From the NCBI GenBank assembly GCA_000310025.1, contig FN649751.1:3227378-3291377 (forward strand): a DNA stretch of 64,000 nt, written 5' to 3'. Under the pieces are notes generated by a model. The model had not been told where the DNA came from. It saw only the letters and a list, made by a program, of their open reading frames with translations, and did not search any database. Shown here piece after piece: positions 1 through 12,000 of the stretch; the stretch's first letter is position 1; each line of letters opens with the position of its first letter. The position numbers and the translations under genes were made by a program. This DNA is from Ectocarpus siliculosus (Eukaryota; Sar; Phaeophyceae; Ectocarpales; Ectocarpaceae).

Positions 1-3000
1 GGAGACCGAGGGGATGTCGGGACGAGGCTATGGCACTTGCACGACTTCGCCACCTCCGAGCTGAGACGCTTTAGGCAGGAGGGGAAGGGAGCGGTTGCCC
101 TGCTGGCGCTGATCGGCCCTCTGATGGGGGTCCAGATACGGCTCGGTCGCCTGGACGGCATCCTCGCCACGGCGGAGCTTGCCTCCTCTTTGATCCGGAA
201 ATGTCCCGGGTTGGTTAGGTGAGAAAGTAGCTAGCAGATGGAGGTTTTTTTCTGACGTGGGCTGACTGTTCGTGCGATCGGTATGTGGACCGTCCGCCTA
301 GTGGCTGTCGCATGCAGGCATACAGAGACTGCTACACGATTAAGTACATGAAAGCTGCACACGCGGACCCTCTGAGAGGCTGAGAGGTGCGAGGGCGAAA
401 CAATCGCCCTGAGCAACGAACCGTTCGTCTATTGCTGACGTTGCCCACAGCGGTATCCACATACACATGCACGATGCAATCGTGCCTTGTTGTTGCCTGC
501 GATGTGAAACGAAAACAGCACCATCTTTCTCCTTGCTCACGAAATGAGAGCATGGTTTCGTGGGCGTCGTCGACCATTGCGTTGTATTTTGATCGGTTGG
601 CTTCGCAGCCAACCTCACTGGAGTGGTCGTACAAGATGTTGGGAGAACTTCCCGTATAAGAACGACTCTATTCTACTGCTGTGTGAAGTGTGAAATATAT
701 CGGGCGACCCGACTCTTGCCAATAGAGACACTTTTATGGGTCCCTTCGCACATTTCGCCGCTACATATCCACAGACACGTTTTTTTTTTTATATGTTCGT
801 TGGTCGTTCGAGTCCAGGACCTCATTGGTTGGGTTGGGTCTTGAAGTCTATGCAAGACCGGCCTCGACGCTGTTGATCACATCTCAAGAACGGAGTTGAT
901 CTCGTGAAGATTCATGATCGTTTGAACCGGTAGTTTCACATTTTGCCAAAGCATGCTATGCACCAAGTGGGGCTGCTGGTCACGTACTGCTACGTATCAT
1001 ACACATGACAAGGGCGGGTAACGGTCTACGTGTTGAGCGACCCATTTGGTACAATGAGGGTTTGTTTCTAACCTGCAACCATCCAAACAAATATTCGAAA
1101 GTTTTCCCTATATGCTGTCTGGGAAATCGTAGACATACAGGTACTTTCTGACGCTATGAATCCATTGCTAATCTGTCTCAGACTCTTTTCTATGATAGAG
1201 ATGGTTTCGTTGTGTCATATTAAGAAAAATAAAAAAAAGCATTGGTGTTTTCGTGGTTAATACCAGCTGACAGGCGTTGGAAGTCCACATAAATCACTAC
1301 ACCTTGCGTGTATCAGTCGCTGTGTGTGTAGGGAGTGTGGAAATCGATACGGCTGGAAGAAGACCCACCGGTAATGCAAAGACACAAGAACAATTTGCTT
1401 TCGAGCAACACAAGGATTTTGGAAGACATTGACCTCTGTTCTTATTTCTACCTGGTGCGTTCCAATCGGCATTTCTCTAAAAACAAGAAAACAACCCCTG
1501 AAAGACTACCCGTTCGAGATATCTCACCACAGCAGTCGGACTGATGTGTTGAAATCGTTGTATTACTTGTAGTGAGTGGGGAACAAAGCCTGCTGGACAC
1601 CGGGCATATTTTGATTCTGGGTTAAGCCTGGTCATACATACCAAGGCCGAAGCGGGTAGGCCATCCACGTCAGCCTTGCCGGTGAGGGTGAGGCTGAAGC
1701 CCTTGTTCGCGTTGAGGACGTTGTTGCAGCACTTGGTGGATTCCCTCTTTTCACACTTTGGCACCGTCGCGGTGAGATGTCTGATTTGCGTGGCAAACAG
1801 AACCGAGTTCGATTCCGATCCCACCTACAAATCGTTGCAGGACCATCAATACACAAGTTTCAGCCTTGTGTATTGATGGTCCTCACCGCAATTATATCAG
1901 ACACCTCACCGCGACGTTGCCAATGCGAAGAGAGGGATTCGTTCCTTGACAGACTTTCGGGAGAGACGACCCCTTGTGGAGGTCATCCCCCCCCCCCGCC
2001 CCCCCTGCCGGTGTTTGCCATCGGGGTTTGGGTTTTCGTCGCTTGGCAACGACGTTGTAAAACAAGCCCCCCACTCGGTGTTTGCCATCGGGATTGGGTT
2101 TTCGTCGCTTGGCAACGACGTTGTAAAACAAGCCAATCCACTTCGTGAACTCGGCAACCAGGTTACCGTTTTTTTTTTTTTTACCTCTGTTTTTTTTTTT
2201 GGCGGTAACCATAATGGTAGTCGAGTAGATCATGTTGTGCGGGGTCGAGAAACCTCACTCCGCGCAACGGGGGATGATCGCACCACGTTGTGTTAAAATG
2301 GTCAAGCACCCTCGAGGCAGTTACACAGTGCTTACAACTGTCTCTGGAAGTGAAAGCACCAGAAAATAAATTAAGTCATACGTAGCTGTCATCCGTACGC
2401 AAGGAAGTAAGCACAAGATGCCGAACACCCTTAGCAGGATGCAGCTCACCCTTCATGCGACTCGCCAAATACCTCACGGTGCTTCGCGCTTGGCGATGCG
2501 AGCGCCTGGTCCGGTGAGAACCCGGCGTGCTCCGTCCCGGCTTTGTAGGGATGCGAGGTCAATGGTCAAACGACTACGGCATGCACGACTATGAGTACAC
2601 CCCCCCGCCCCCCCTGCTAGAGTACGCCGGAGAAGTATGGGAAGGAAATAAGAAGGTAGTGAAAGAACTCGAGGGGGCGCAGATGAAAGCAGCGAAAATC
2701 ATCCTAGGATGGTCCAAGCGCGCAAGTAATTCAGCCGTAAGGGCAGAATTGGGGATCCAATCCCTACGGTCGGGAAGAGACGCAAGGAAGCTGACTTGGC
2801 AGTATCGCATGTGCGGGATGGGAGAGAAGAGGTTGCCGAGAATAGTCTGGGAGGCGAAGTGGGCAAACAAAACGAGGGGTAGACAACCCACGGAATGGGT
2901 CAAGGTTGTAGAGGACGTATGGAAGGGGTTAGACATCGCCGATATGAAACGCTGGAAACGGAGGGTCTACAGGGGTTCAAGGAGAAGATATCTGTTGCTT

Positions 3001-4964
3001 GTGCCGAGAGAGAAGAACAGAATCTAAGGAAAGAAACCAAGGATAAGGAGGGTCTAGAAGTGTACGGAATGTTGAAAGAAGGAACAGGGTTCAAGGGTTA
3101 CCTACATGGACTAATGGATGCAGGGACAAAGCTTGCGGTCAAATTCAGGACCGGGGACATGGACCTTCGAGAACGTCGACGAAGACAGAGGACGGTAGAC
3201 GACGAAGACGACAAGTTCAGATGTGATTGCGGCTTCGAATGCGAAGACCGTGTTCATGTAGTCGCGGAATGTCCGTGGTACGAAAAGGAGAGGGTAGTGT
3301 ACATGACTGAGCTGGGAAAAATACAAGGGACGTACAGGGAGATGTTTGAGGCATGGGATAGAGAGGAGAGGACGGTAGCTGTGCTGGGGAGCAGGAAGTG
3401 GTTTGAAAAGGCGGGAAGGGATATCGTTAGGATAGATGAGACGACATTTTGAGCCACCTTTGGCAAAGTAGGAAGGAACGATTGGCCATCGGTGATCGGT
3501 CCTGTGGGAACAATGCTCCGTCCTCTCGAGGACGCGTGGTCAATGGTCTAGCCGCTAAGGCATGCCAAACATAAGAGTACGCCCTGCTTTGAATTGTTAG
3601 CCTCGTGTCGTTTGCTAGTAGGGAAAGACACCGTGCAGTTCGTCTTCCTCGTAGTACGGATGACCTTCACTTTTGCGGTGAACAAAGCGTTGATCTTCGA
3701 TAGTTTCGGGCGCAGGCCACGAGTACGTGCTGTCCGGGCGTCGCCTAGACTCCGCTGACGCAAGGCTTAATAACGCTATTTAGCCTTGGTCAGAGCAACG
3801 TAGGATTGGAGTTGTGCCATGTCCGCCGCGTGCGACGCGATAGTAGGGTATTCTTCGCCGTTTGAGTCTGGTTACCGCTAAACAGCAGTTATCACCATAC
3901 ATGCAGGAATACCGACATGAGAGGAGCGATGGGCAGGGCATTTCAAACCACCATTGGCTCTTTTTCGCGGTTTAACCAACAGCAAATGTTTGTAGCATAT
4001 TGGCGTGCACTTCGTTTAGTTTTACGGAGCGTAGTTTAGTTAGGGATGAACCGACAGCGTTACCTCATGCCCCCCCGTCTCTTCCCTCTTGCTCCATCTC
4101 AAACAGGATCTATCACCGCCACGTGGCTCATCTGTCCATGGCGGTTTTTCGACTGTACGGACGCAGAGATGCTTACGACGCCCTCAGAGACCTGCTCGCC
4201 AAGACGATCCAGCAGGACACGCCGGCGTTCGAGGACATGTCGCCGTCGACCTCGCGATTCTGCGACCTCCCCATGTGCGCGTCGCACCTCCGCAAGCTCC
4301 TCAAGATGCGAGCGCCGCGTTCAGCAGACGGCAGCGGCGGCGGCACCGCGACGACCGGCGCCGGGAGCAGCGGTGGTCACAACGACAGCCGCGGCAGCTA
4401 CCCCGTTGTAAGCGTCGCTCATGGTGGCGTTGGCAGCGGTGCTGGTGCTGGTGCCGCGCCACGCCAACACAGTGAGGGCGATTTCCTGGTGCCTCCCTCT
4501 GCCCCCCCTTTCCGAGATCGAGGGCAGCAAGTCGAGCAGCTGACGAGGAGGAGATATTCCCAGGGCGTCGGCACCGCCGTCGCCGACGTCCGGCCCGGCT
4601 TGCCCCTGCCCGCGGCTGGTTGGAGCTACCTCGACCACAACAAGGGGGCGGTTTCACGGCCGGCATCAGCATCGGCATCGACGTCGGGGGCCCCGCGAAC
4701 TGCTCCGCACGAAGCGAGCGGCTCTAGCTTTCATGGAGCACCGCCGCCGCCGTTCGGCGCTCTCCCGCCGCTGCCGCCACCGTCGCAGCCGCGCGGGGGG
4801 GCGGAGGGGCTTTGCGGCCCGCCGGGTCCGGCCCCCGCCGCTAGCTCGTACGAGCTTGGCGCGGCGACAGCGTACGGGGGGGCGAATGCGGTCGGGTCTG
4901 CCGCTGCACCCTCAAGCGAGTTGTTCGACACCGTAGGCTTTGAAGAGGCGGCGAGGAGAGACCA

Positions 4965-4998
<34 letters not shown>

Positions 4999-5394
4999 GC
5001 CTGGGGGACGGTGTCACAGGCATGGCGCGGCGGGAGGTTTCAAAGCCCCGCCGCGGGGGAGCAGCTTCGCGGGGGCGGTGATGGTGGTGGCGGGGGCGGG
5101 GGCGGGGGCGGTGGGGGTGGCGGCGGACCGTGGGGGCTGTCGACCCACGGAGGGAAAGGGCAGCATGGTCGCGATGGCCGTGGCCTTGCCCCCGGTGCCC
5201 CGCCCCCCTCTTCGGCTGCACACGCGACCACCAGCGGCGCAGAGCTCTCCGCCGCGCTTGGCCAGAAAAATGTTGACCATCAATCCGCCATCACGGCTGC
5301 TGATCTGCAGAGCGTGAGTCACGCCATGGCGGGCGCGGATGGCGACACCAGTAGTAGTTCCAACACCGGTAGACCGCGACTTCCCGATCTGTAG
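1..5394 (+). CDS. Paralog of the downstream Zn2Cys6 regulator (3' part; 5' end outside window)
   Basis: Two exons are visible: 1..218 (ends AG|GTGAGA, phase 2) and 4107..5394 (acceptor after AAACAG, stop TAG), which join in frame. The first encodes an alpha-helical stretch ending KCPGLVR. The second opens with IYHRHVAHLSMAVFRLYGRR and then becomes a long Ser/Gly/Ala/Pro-rich tail with poly-Ala and poly-Gly runs. Both pieces align residue by residue with the last three exons of the gene at 8569-16950 (KCPGLLR, then HYSLHNAHLALTAFKLYDRR), so the two are tandem duplicates. Any Zn2Cys6 domain would lie upstream of base 1. The 3.9-kb intron carries repeats and a LINE remnant. The copies differ in structure: the intron at 14169-14384 of the downstream gene is absent here. 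The role as a transcription regulator is inferred from the paralog only. Confidence 0.7.
1642..1746 (-). pseudogene. Isolated exon fragment resembling M3 oligopeptidase
   Basis: This lies antisense inside the large intron of the first gene. Read on the minus strand it gives a short segment containing CCNNVLNANKGFSLTLTGKA followed by DVDGLPASAL. That resembles the N-terminal 'NVLDAT.....LTDKADLAGLP.SAL' stretch of oligopeptidase A/M3 peptidases. The segment is bounded by what look like real splice signals: an AG before the start and GTATGT directly after the Leu codon. No neighbouring exons of such a peptidase were found, so it is best read as a captured or relocated exon. The family assignment is from memory of the motif and needs a search. 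Confidence 0.4.
1736..1940. repeat. Imperfect foldback (inverted repeat) with a perfect 19-bp inner stem
   Basis: The inner arms 1839..1857 and 1865..1883 are exact reverse complements around a 7-base loop. Outer arms 1765..1785 and 1896..1916 pair over 21 bases with one mismatch, and weaker pairing continues outward. The left arm contains extra sequence that the right arm lacks. It resembles a small foldback element. It partly overlaps the oligopeptidase-like exon fragment. Confidence 0.75.
2009..2134. repeat. Two-copy direct tandem repeat, about 60-bp unit
   Basis: Copies at 2009..2068 and 2076..2134 are nearly identical. Both run from CGGTGTTTGCCATCGG to GTTGTAAAACAAGCC and are separated by a 7-base spacer. 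The repeat is intronic and has no coding signal. Confidence 0.85.
2509..3585 (+). mobile_element. 5'-truncated LINE (non-LTR retrotransposon) remnant
   Basis: The interior encodes the C-terminal part of a LINE-type polyprotein (see the pseudogene entry at 2605-3452). It is flanked by diverged direct repeats of about 80 bp, roughly 2509..2590 and 3500..3585. Both flanks share TGCTCCGTCC, GGTCAATGGTC and GGCATGC in the same order. The endonuclease and catalytic reverse transcriptase core are absent. The element sits in sense orientation in the intron of the first gene. The flanking repeats are too long and too diverged for ordinary target-site duplications and may be element-specific ends. Confidence 0.7.
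2605..3452 (+). pseudogene. LINE reverse transcriptase C-terminal region, frameshifted
   Basis: The first frame (to about 2960) carries the usual post-RT segment of LINE proteins: LEYAGEVWEG, then an E.AQMKAAKIILGWS stretch and RAELGIQSL. The reading then continues in another frame (to the stop at 3450-3452) with a Cys/His motif of the form C-x-C-x4-C-x4-H-x4-C (CDCGFECEDRVHVVAEC). This is the type of zinc knuckle found near LINE ORF2 C-termini. One frameshift near 2950-2990 is needed to join the parts, and no start codon or RT catalytic motif is present, so the copy is dead. Confidence 0.75.
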
Positions 5395-8300
5395 CGAGCG
5401 CGGTTGGGGGCCCGTGGTAAAAGAAGGTGCGGGTCGGGGCTCAGTTTGTCACGTCGCTGCCATCGAGCGTGGGGCCTACATGTACTGTATGCCTGGAGCG
5501 TGAAGTGTAGAGGATCTTCATTTTTTTACGGATGTTTTTCTATTCGTGACTATTTTGAGTCGGCCTCTCTTGACAGACAAAGATTTTTTTCTTTGTCGCG
5601 GGCCCGAACGGCTCTTGGCAATGGAATATTAATGTTCGGAGTGGTCAGGGGCGGAACGACGGGTCGTGTAATCGTGCGAAACGCTTGTTGCTGCTCTGTT
5701 TTTGACATTGACCACTTGTAAAGAGGCAACCAGTGGAACTATTTGTGATGTCGTTAGTGTTTTTAAAATCTTGTTTTGGGGCGTGCTTTCTATCGTATTT
5801 TGCCACGCGCCTTTCCATTTGTTTGCGGAAAGCCAACCCCAATACAATTGTAGGATAGTTTGTTTCTTGTTTCCTTTCTTTGTGGGATTACCCAATATGG
5901 ACATGGGAGCATACAGGTTTTTGGTATGGGACTCATTATTGCCTGAGCGCATGTTCTTTCGGTCGCGTTCCTGAGGAGTGTGTCCTGCATTGTAGGCTCA
6001 AGTTCTTGACTTCCTCACTCTCAGGTTCTTCAGCGAGTGATGGTGACGCTTTCTGTACGAATACCTGACTGAGAAAAAGCAATTTGCGACGGCGGTGGTG
6101 GTCACCAGCTGCTAGAGCGGTGGGGACGTTATACCCCTCATCATGTCCCCGCCTATCTATCCTACCCTATTGTTAGTCTTTGCCGTCTTCCATCTTCGTT
6201 CGGGTAAAAATGTTTGTTGTACAAATATCGCCGTCCCCTTTTTTTTCTTGTGGGGGTGAGAATCCACCAATTCGGAGCCGCTGGTAGGGCGGCCATCCGC
6301 GTGAGGTGCTACTTCATTACTTACCAGACGTAGTGTAGTCTGGATGATGAACCGCCGAGCGTACGGATTCCGGTCGTTGCGGCGTAGTACATGTGTCTTG
6401 TGAGTTTGTCTAATACTACAGCGGTTGCATGTTTGTGTGACTGCGAGCGGGTTATGAACGAACGGGCTTTTTCATATGTTGATATCGTATGACCGCGGTA
6501 GTAGGCAGACAGACGTACGTACGTGGTAAACTACTGCTGCTGCTGTTGTCGATGTTGTTGTCCCCGACTCTGGAGCAAGGTTTTCGCATGTCGAACTCTG
6601 GAAAGAGTTATCGGAAAGTTTTGCAGTCTTCCTGCTCGGTTTGTGGTTCTAGTATAAATCGTAATCTTCGCAGTGGTTTTAGCGTGCTTCTACGTACTAC
6701 GTACGTGTAGTTGTCACCGCGCCCCGCCCCCCCCGTGTAATGTAAGACGTAGTAGTAAGTAGTAAAAGTGCTTTGTGGCGCATATATTTGTACACATGGA
6801 TTAATATTTAAACACAAGTGATGGGTCGCATGTAGCACACAGCAATGAATGTTAGGTCAACGCACTGACTGGGCAGTCCTGCTCTCTGTGTATTATCGCA
6901 AACCCGATCAGATTTGGGCCTGCTCCGTCGTATGTAGTCTATATATGTCGCAACAGTCGTGCTACTTCGATGACAGAGGTGGTGCATAATAATATGCACA
7001 CTATACTTACTTATCCAGCCTGTTTTTTTTAGGGGGGGTCATCCTATCCGTTTTTCTGGGGGCCAGCCTCTCTATATAATAATACACCTACTAGATGTAT
7101 GCATTTACCGGGATGTGTTGCCGCTTCGGCGCACACAGCCAGAGTCTACGGCAGTGTACTTTTTTGCTCCCCTTTCCCGCTGCTTGCTTGTTGCTGCGGC
7201 GCGGTGCTTTCGGGGTGCTTTCCTTCATACGCATATTGTAAGGTTGGTTTTGTTGTTGTTTGAATAGTCTTGAAACTCGAAAGCTGGCTGATGCAAAAGT
7301 TTACCATTATACACACACATTTTAGTATTCATCATCCTCAAAGGCCGTGTATAGATTTTGCGTCATCAGAAGAAGACCTGTCGGGGATCTACTACTACAC
7401 TACTGCCTGCTGTACAACATTCGGAGCCTTCCCACAAATCAGATAAATAAACAGATACAGTACTATAATATATATATGTAGATAAAGGAAGTACAAGGCT
7501 CTGTAGCCTAGATAGTGAGAGAGTCAGTGCACGCTGAACCCGCGTCCAAGAGTTGAGTGTGGCTGAGTGACCTACCTACAGCAAGCAGTGTTTCAGCAGC
7601 GAAGAAGGTTAATTAATTAAGGGTAGTTCTTATCGACCAATAACTCTCCTCTTTTGTGAGTGTGAGTGAGACCGCAATAAAATTAACCCGCGACCAACCA
7701 GAGGACAAAAACCTACAGCAGTACCTATCTATGCATAGCTCCTCCTCTATGCAAGACAACCAACCATGATGATGAGCAGTGAGGATGTACAGCAGTCTTA
7801 TATTCATGTCCTTACCTACTGCTGTGCGCGGATGGATGCTGTGAGCTGTACGATGTCGTATCCATACAAAACGAATTTTGTACATTACATACTCCTCATC
7901 ATCATCATCATCATCATCATCAATCATGATTGATTATTATTATGGTCTGCTGCTGATGTTTGTTGCGATTTCTTGCGCGTCATTTATTTCTTGCTGGTGG
8001 AGCTCGCTTTAGGATGCAGGTCGCCTGTTGTTCGATCTATCTTCTATCAATCAATCTACAGCAGCGGCGGACCTATCCGTCCCTACGGGCAGACCGGCAG
8101 ACAGATCGTGCGGAAGAGTTTCGCAGATGGATGTATACTGCTTGTACATATAGATGTTGTGAGATGTGAGATCTGATAACAACGTTGTTGCGCGTTGCGC
8201 GTTTGTGTCTGTTCTAGTTCGTTTGTCTCAGTTAGACTATCTCAACTCCCGCTCTTTTTTCCACTGCTGCGACAAGAATAATAGAGTGTAACTGCTCGCG

Positions 8301-8568
8301 GTGCTGCCGCTGCGGAACAGACAGAGACAGAGTCACATATTTCATGCCTATGGGCAGAGACATGGTGATCTTGTGGCAAAAGCACCCTCGACGTGTGTGT
8401 ATGCACACATACGGCCTACGGGGGGGGTTCGCAGCTCGAAAAGAAAAGAAGAAAAGGCACCACCACGAACTTAGATGTTGTTTTCACGGACACCACAAAG
8501 CACTAGGTTGCCCAATCGCGGCCGAAGCGCACCTATACTCTCGGACTGCCTGCGTCTTGCCCACGCCT
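5395..8568. other. Intergenic region between the tandem paralogs
   Basis: AT-richer than the exons, with short low-complexity stretches, including an ATC-trinucleotide run near 7890-7920. I see no convincing exon, RNA gene or transposon. The 5' UTR and promoter of the downstream Zn2Cys6 gene should lie at its right end. Confidence 0.5.
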
Positions 8569-8906
8569 ATGCCGATGTCCAAAAAGAAGTGCCCGACCTT
8601 GGTAGTTGACGACGCTGCACCACCATCCCAAGGGAAGGAGGACGAAGGGGTATACGCCGTCAACCAGGGGAACAACAGGGGCGAGCTCCGCAGCTCTTGT
8701 GATCGGTGCTGGGTGAAGAAGCGTCGTTGTCCTGGTGGGCAGCCCTGCCTTCGCTGCAGGCGTGGGTCCCATTCATGTTCGTACTCGGCGAAGAGGAAGC
8801 TAGGGCGGCCGCCCGCTCTTGCTTCCCCTATCAATGCGGGTGCCGTGCGAAGAGCCGGTGACAACGGCGTCAGCAGCATCAGCAGCAGCAGCAGCAGCAG
8901 GCAGAC

Positions 8907-8944
<38 letters not shown>

Positions 8945-9021
8945 GCCGCCTGCGGGTATTGCCGTCCTCGTCAGCCAAGGGCGTCGATAAGAAGACACCA
9001 ATACCGTCCCCCAAGAAGCGG

Positions 9022-9075
<54 letters not shown>

Positions 9076-12000
9076 AGCGGGAACGTGAAAAGAGAGCAGC
9101 GGCAGCAGCACGGTCCAGTGACGGAGAAACATTGCTCGGAAATTGTGGGTCCATCGTTTTCGTCCTCTTCCGCAACCGGGCTCGGTGGGCTTCAGGAGTC
9201 CAGCTTCCTGGAGTGCTTCCTGAAGCACTGCAGCCCCATGTGAGCTCGTCCTCGGTTTGTCTCATTTTCTGCCTCGCCCTCCCTGCTCTCCTAGGCGATG
9301 GGACGCTACGCGCGCATGCCCCGAGCTCTTTGAAAATTGAAACTTGCTCTTTTCTCTGCTGTCGGAAAGAGAGAAGCACGCACATTCACATGATGTATTT
9401 TGCCCGCGGGTGAAGAAGTCGACCTGGTGCACAACGAGCGTTTTTGGCAAGTACATGCAAAACCAAGACTACCCGCGTTCGAGATACAACCACAGGATGT
9501 TGATTCTTCGCCCCCACACCTACGGCGGGAGTCAGCACGGGGATCCGTCCGCATCCCGGTAGGAGGCACTCTAGACCAGTGTCTGGTTGATGTTGCGTAT
9601 ATTCTGCGCAGCAAGCTGTGCTTTTCTGTGTTGCCAAAAACAGCGACTAAAAAGTACTCATGTACCTGGTGCTAAATACCGACGGACACAAGAACAGATT
9701 ATTCTCCTCCACAGCTGTTCCACGCGCGCGCATGGATTGCATATTTATTCAGACAGAGCAAGGAGGGCGTGAGTTTGGGTGAGAGAGTGGGGTACCAAAG
9801 CTGAAGCTACCTATGTGGCAGGTGGCTGCGTTGACCTCGAGTGCGCCGTCTGCTTCCCCTGCAACGACCCGACCCGGGGGGGACGCCCCTGCGCAGGGAA
9901 GGAGCGCCTCGATATTTTTGTGTAGGAGGTCGAAAGGGTTCAATTCAACTCCTGGGAACCACAGCTTGCACGGCGCAGCCTGGGTGGATGGGTTGGCGCC
10001 GGAATTTTCCGAGGCGCTGAGCCTCTGCGCTCTGGTTGTCTCTTGCTGGCCATCTATCTATCTATGCATATCTGGCACCGTCCATCAGGCTCAGACTGAG
10101 AAGCCGTCAGTATTGGCGAGACAAGCACGTCGAAATAGTCCTCCCGCACTAAAGTTTAACAATACAGCCGGTGTGTTTGTGCATGTCATGTATAAGATGT
10201 TGTGTGCGATTGTTGGATGACTATGTGGACTATTTGGCTAAACCCATGTATACTGTACTGACTGTAGGGTGACAGAAGCATTAGGCCGAAGCAATACGTT
10301 TACATAGTCCAGGGGGGATCGGTGTTTTTTTTAGCTGTTTTTTTTCCTTTCCCCTCACCGCTTCTTACACGGCACGACCAAAGGAAGGAACGGTACACAC
10401 TGTCGCCGAGTTGTTAGGCACTTCGCTGCTTGTTGGGTAAAACGTTGCTGGCCAAAGTCGACACCAACGAGATTCTAAGTTCTGAGTCGAGGCGGCGTGA
10501 ATTACTTGCGCCTGTCTCAACTGCTTCTGGGTGCTTGAGCTCCTTCCTGCCCGCAGGTTTTGATGTGCCTTTTTGCAATAGGCATATGCATACATCCGTC
10601 ACGCGTGATGTCATTCGGATTTTGATAACCATAGGCTATGTCGATCAAACTCCTTTTTTTCCTTCGGCAGGAAAACTTATGTAGCTTCGCGTTGACAGAC
10701 AACCTGTGCGGTGAAGTATTTGCACACCTTGTACAACTACTTTAGTTGGCAGTTGTTCGCCAAACAACTACTCTTCCAGGAGCGTGCGCACCTAGTTGCC
10801 TGAAGACAACTACTCTTCCTGGAGCGTGCGCACCTAGTTGCCTGCAGACAACTACTTTTCCAGAATCGTGCGCACCTAGTTGCCTGTAGACAACTACTCT
10901 TCCAGGAGCGTGCGCAACTATTAGGTGTGACGAGCAACTAGCCGGTAGTTAGTTATTAGTTAAAGTTGTACAGGGTGTGAAGTATTGTACTTCGAGATAA
11001 GTGACACCCCGATGCAGCAGTGACGCGTGACGAAAGGCCCCCCTTGTGACCAGGGCGGATTGTCACTGAATCGCGCGCGTACCGCCATCGGCTGCTCCGA
11101 CGTTTTTGTATGATTTTCCTGCAAAGCGATCGATTACTTACAGCGATACAGAAGGAAATGAACCTCATGCCAGCACGCCCGGAGCCTCACGGAAGGCTCT
11201 CAGGCAGGCAGCCGAAGAATGGCTGCCCCGCAAGCCCAACAAAGAGAGATTCAATTTTGCCTGCCATGCGGGAAAAGCGTGCTCGTTGTTGTTGTTGTGA
11301 AGGTTAAGGTTAGGTTTTGCCGAATTCCGCACGTTTAAGCTTAAAGTGTTCTGTACGACTGGGCAGGGAAAACGAAACGCTGCATGTGCTAGAGAGAACA
11401 GAGAATTGATCGCGTTGCACGACGCTCCGCGTTGTACACAAGAAAATAAAAATAGTAATGATGCCGCCTTCGTAAATACGTAAATACCTACCGTGCATTG
11501 TCTATACATATATCTATGCATCTGATGTGAAGCACAAGTTTTTCTGTCGACAACGGGATTTCCAGCGCGCTGTCTCTCTTGGCTGATCTTTTCTCCCTCT
11601 CCCTCGTTTGTTTTTTAGCTTTGCCCAATTACCTTATTCGTTCGCCTACATACCTACCTGCTTGTCGCGCGCGTGTTTTTCTTGTATCGCGCCACCGCGC
11701 CGCCTACAAATACCCATGCATGCATGCATGCAAAAAAAAAGTCATTTGTATATTTCTTGTATTTTTGTTCGACCTCGCGCCGACCGGCCGGCCGGCGGCA
11801 GGTGCGCCGTCGCGGACGAGAGATCGGTGCGGCAGGGCCTAGTCCACGCCTTCGTGAGCCGGTGGACAACGACGGCGTCGGCGTCGGAGGCCTCGCCGAT
11901 CGACAAGCTCGAGGTCATGCGAGGCAGCGCGGTCGAGTGCACGCTCTTCTCGGCGATGGCCATAGGCGGCCTCATGCTGGGGTGCCCCACGGTGACCGTG

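Noticed and set aside
2049-2063. 15 bases (ACGACGTTGTAAAAC) identical to the lacZ-alpha region of cloning vectors
   Set aside because: The match stops at once on both sides and occurs twice inside a genomic tandem repeat, so vector contamination is not supported.
4940-5317. Overlapping Arg-rich and Pro-rich frames in the low-complexity exon
   Set aside because: These are shadows of GC-rich trinucleotide repeats on other frames of the real exon.
8344-8568. Upstream in-frame ATG of the Zn2Cys6 gene
   Set aside because: The extra 75 residues are His/Cys/Arg-rich with no family resemblance. The ATG at 8569 was preferred, though not proven.
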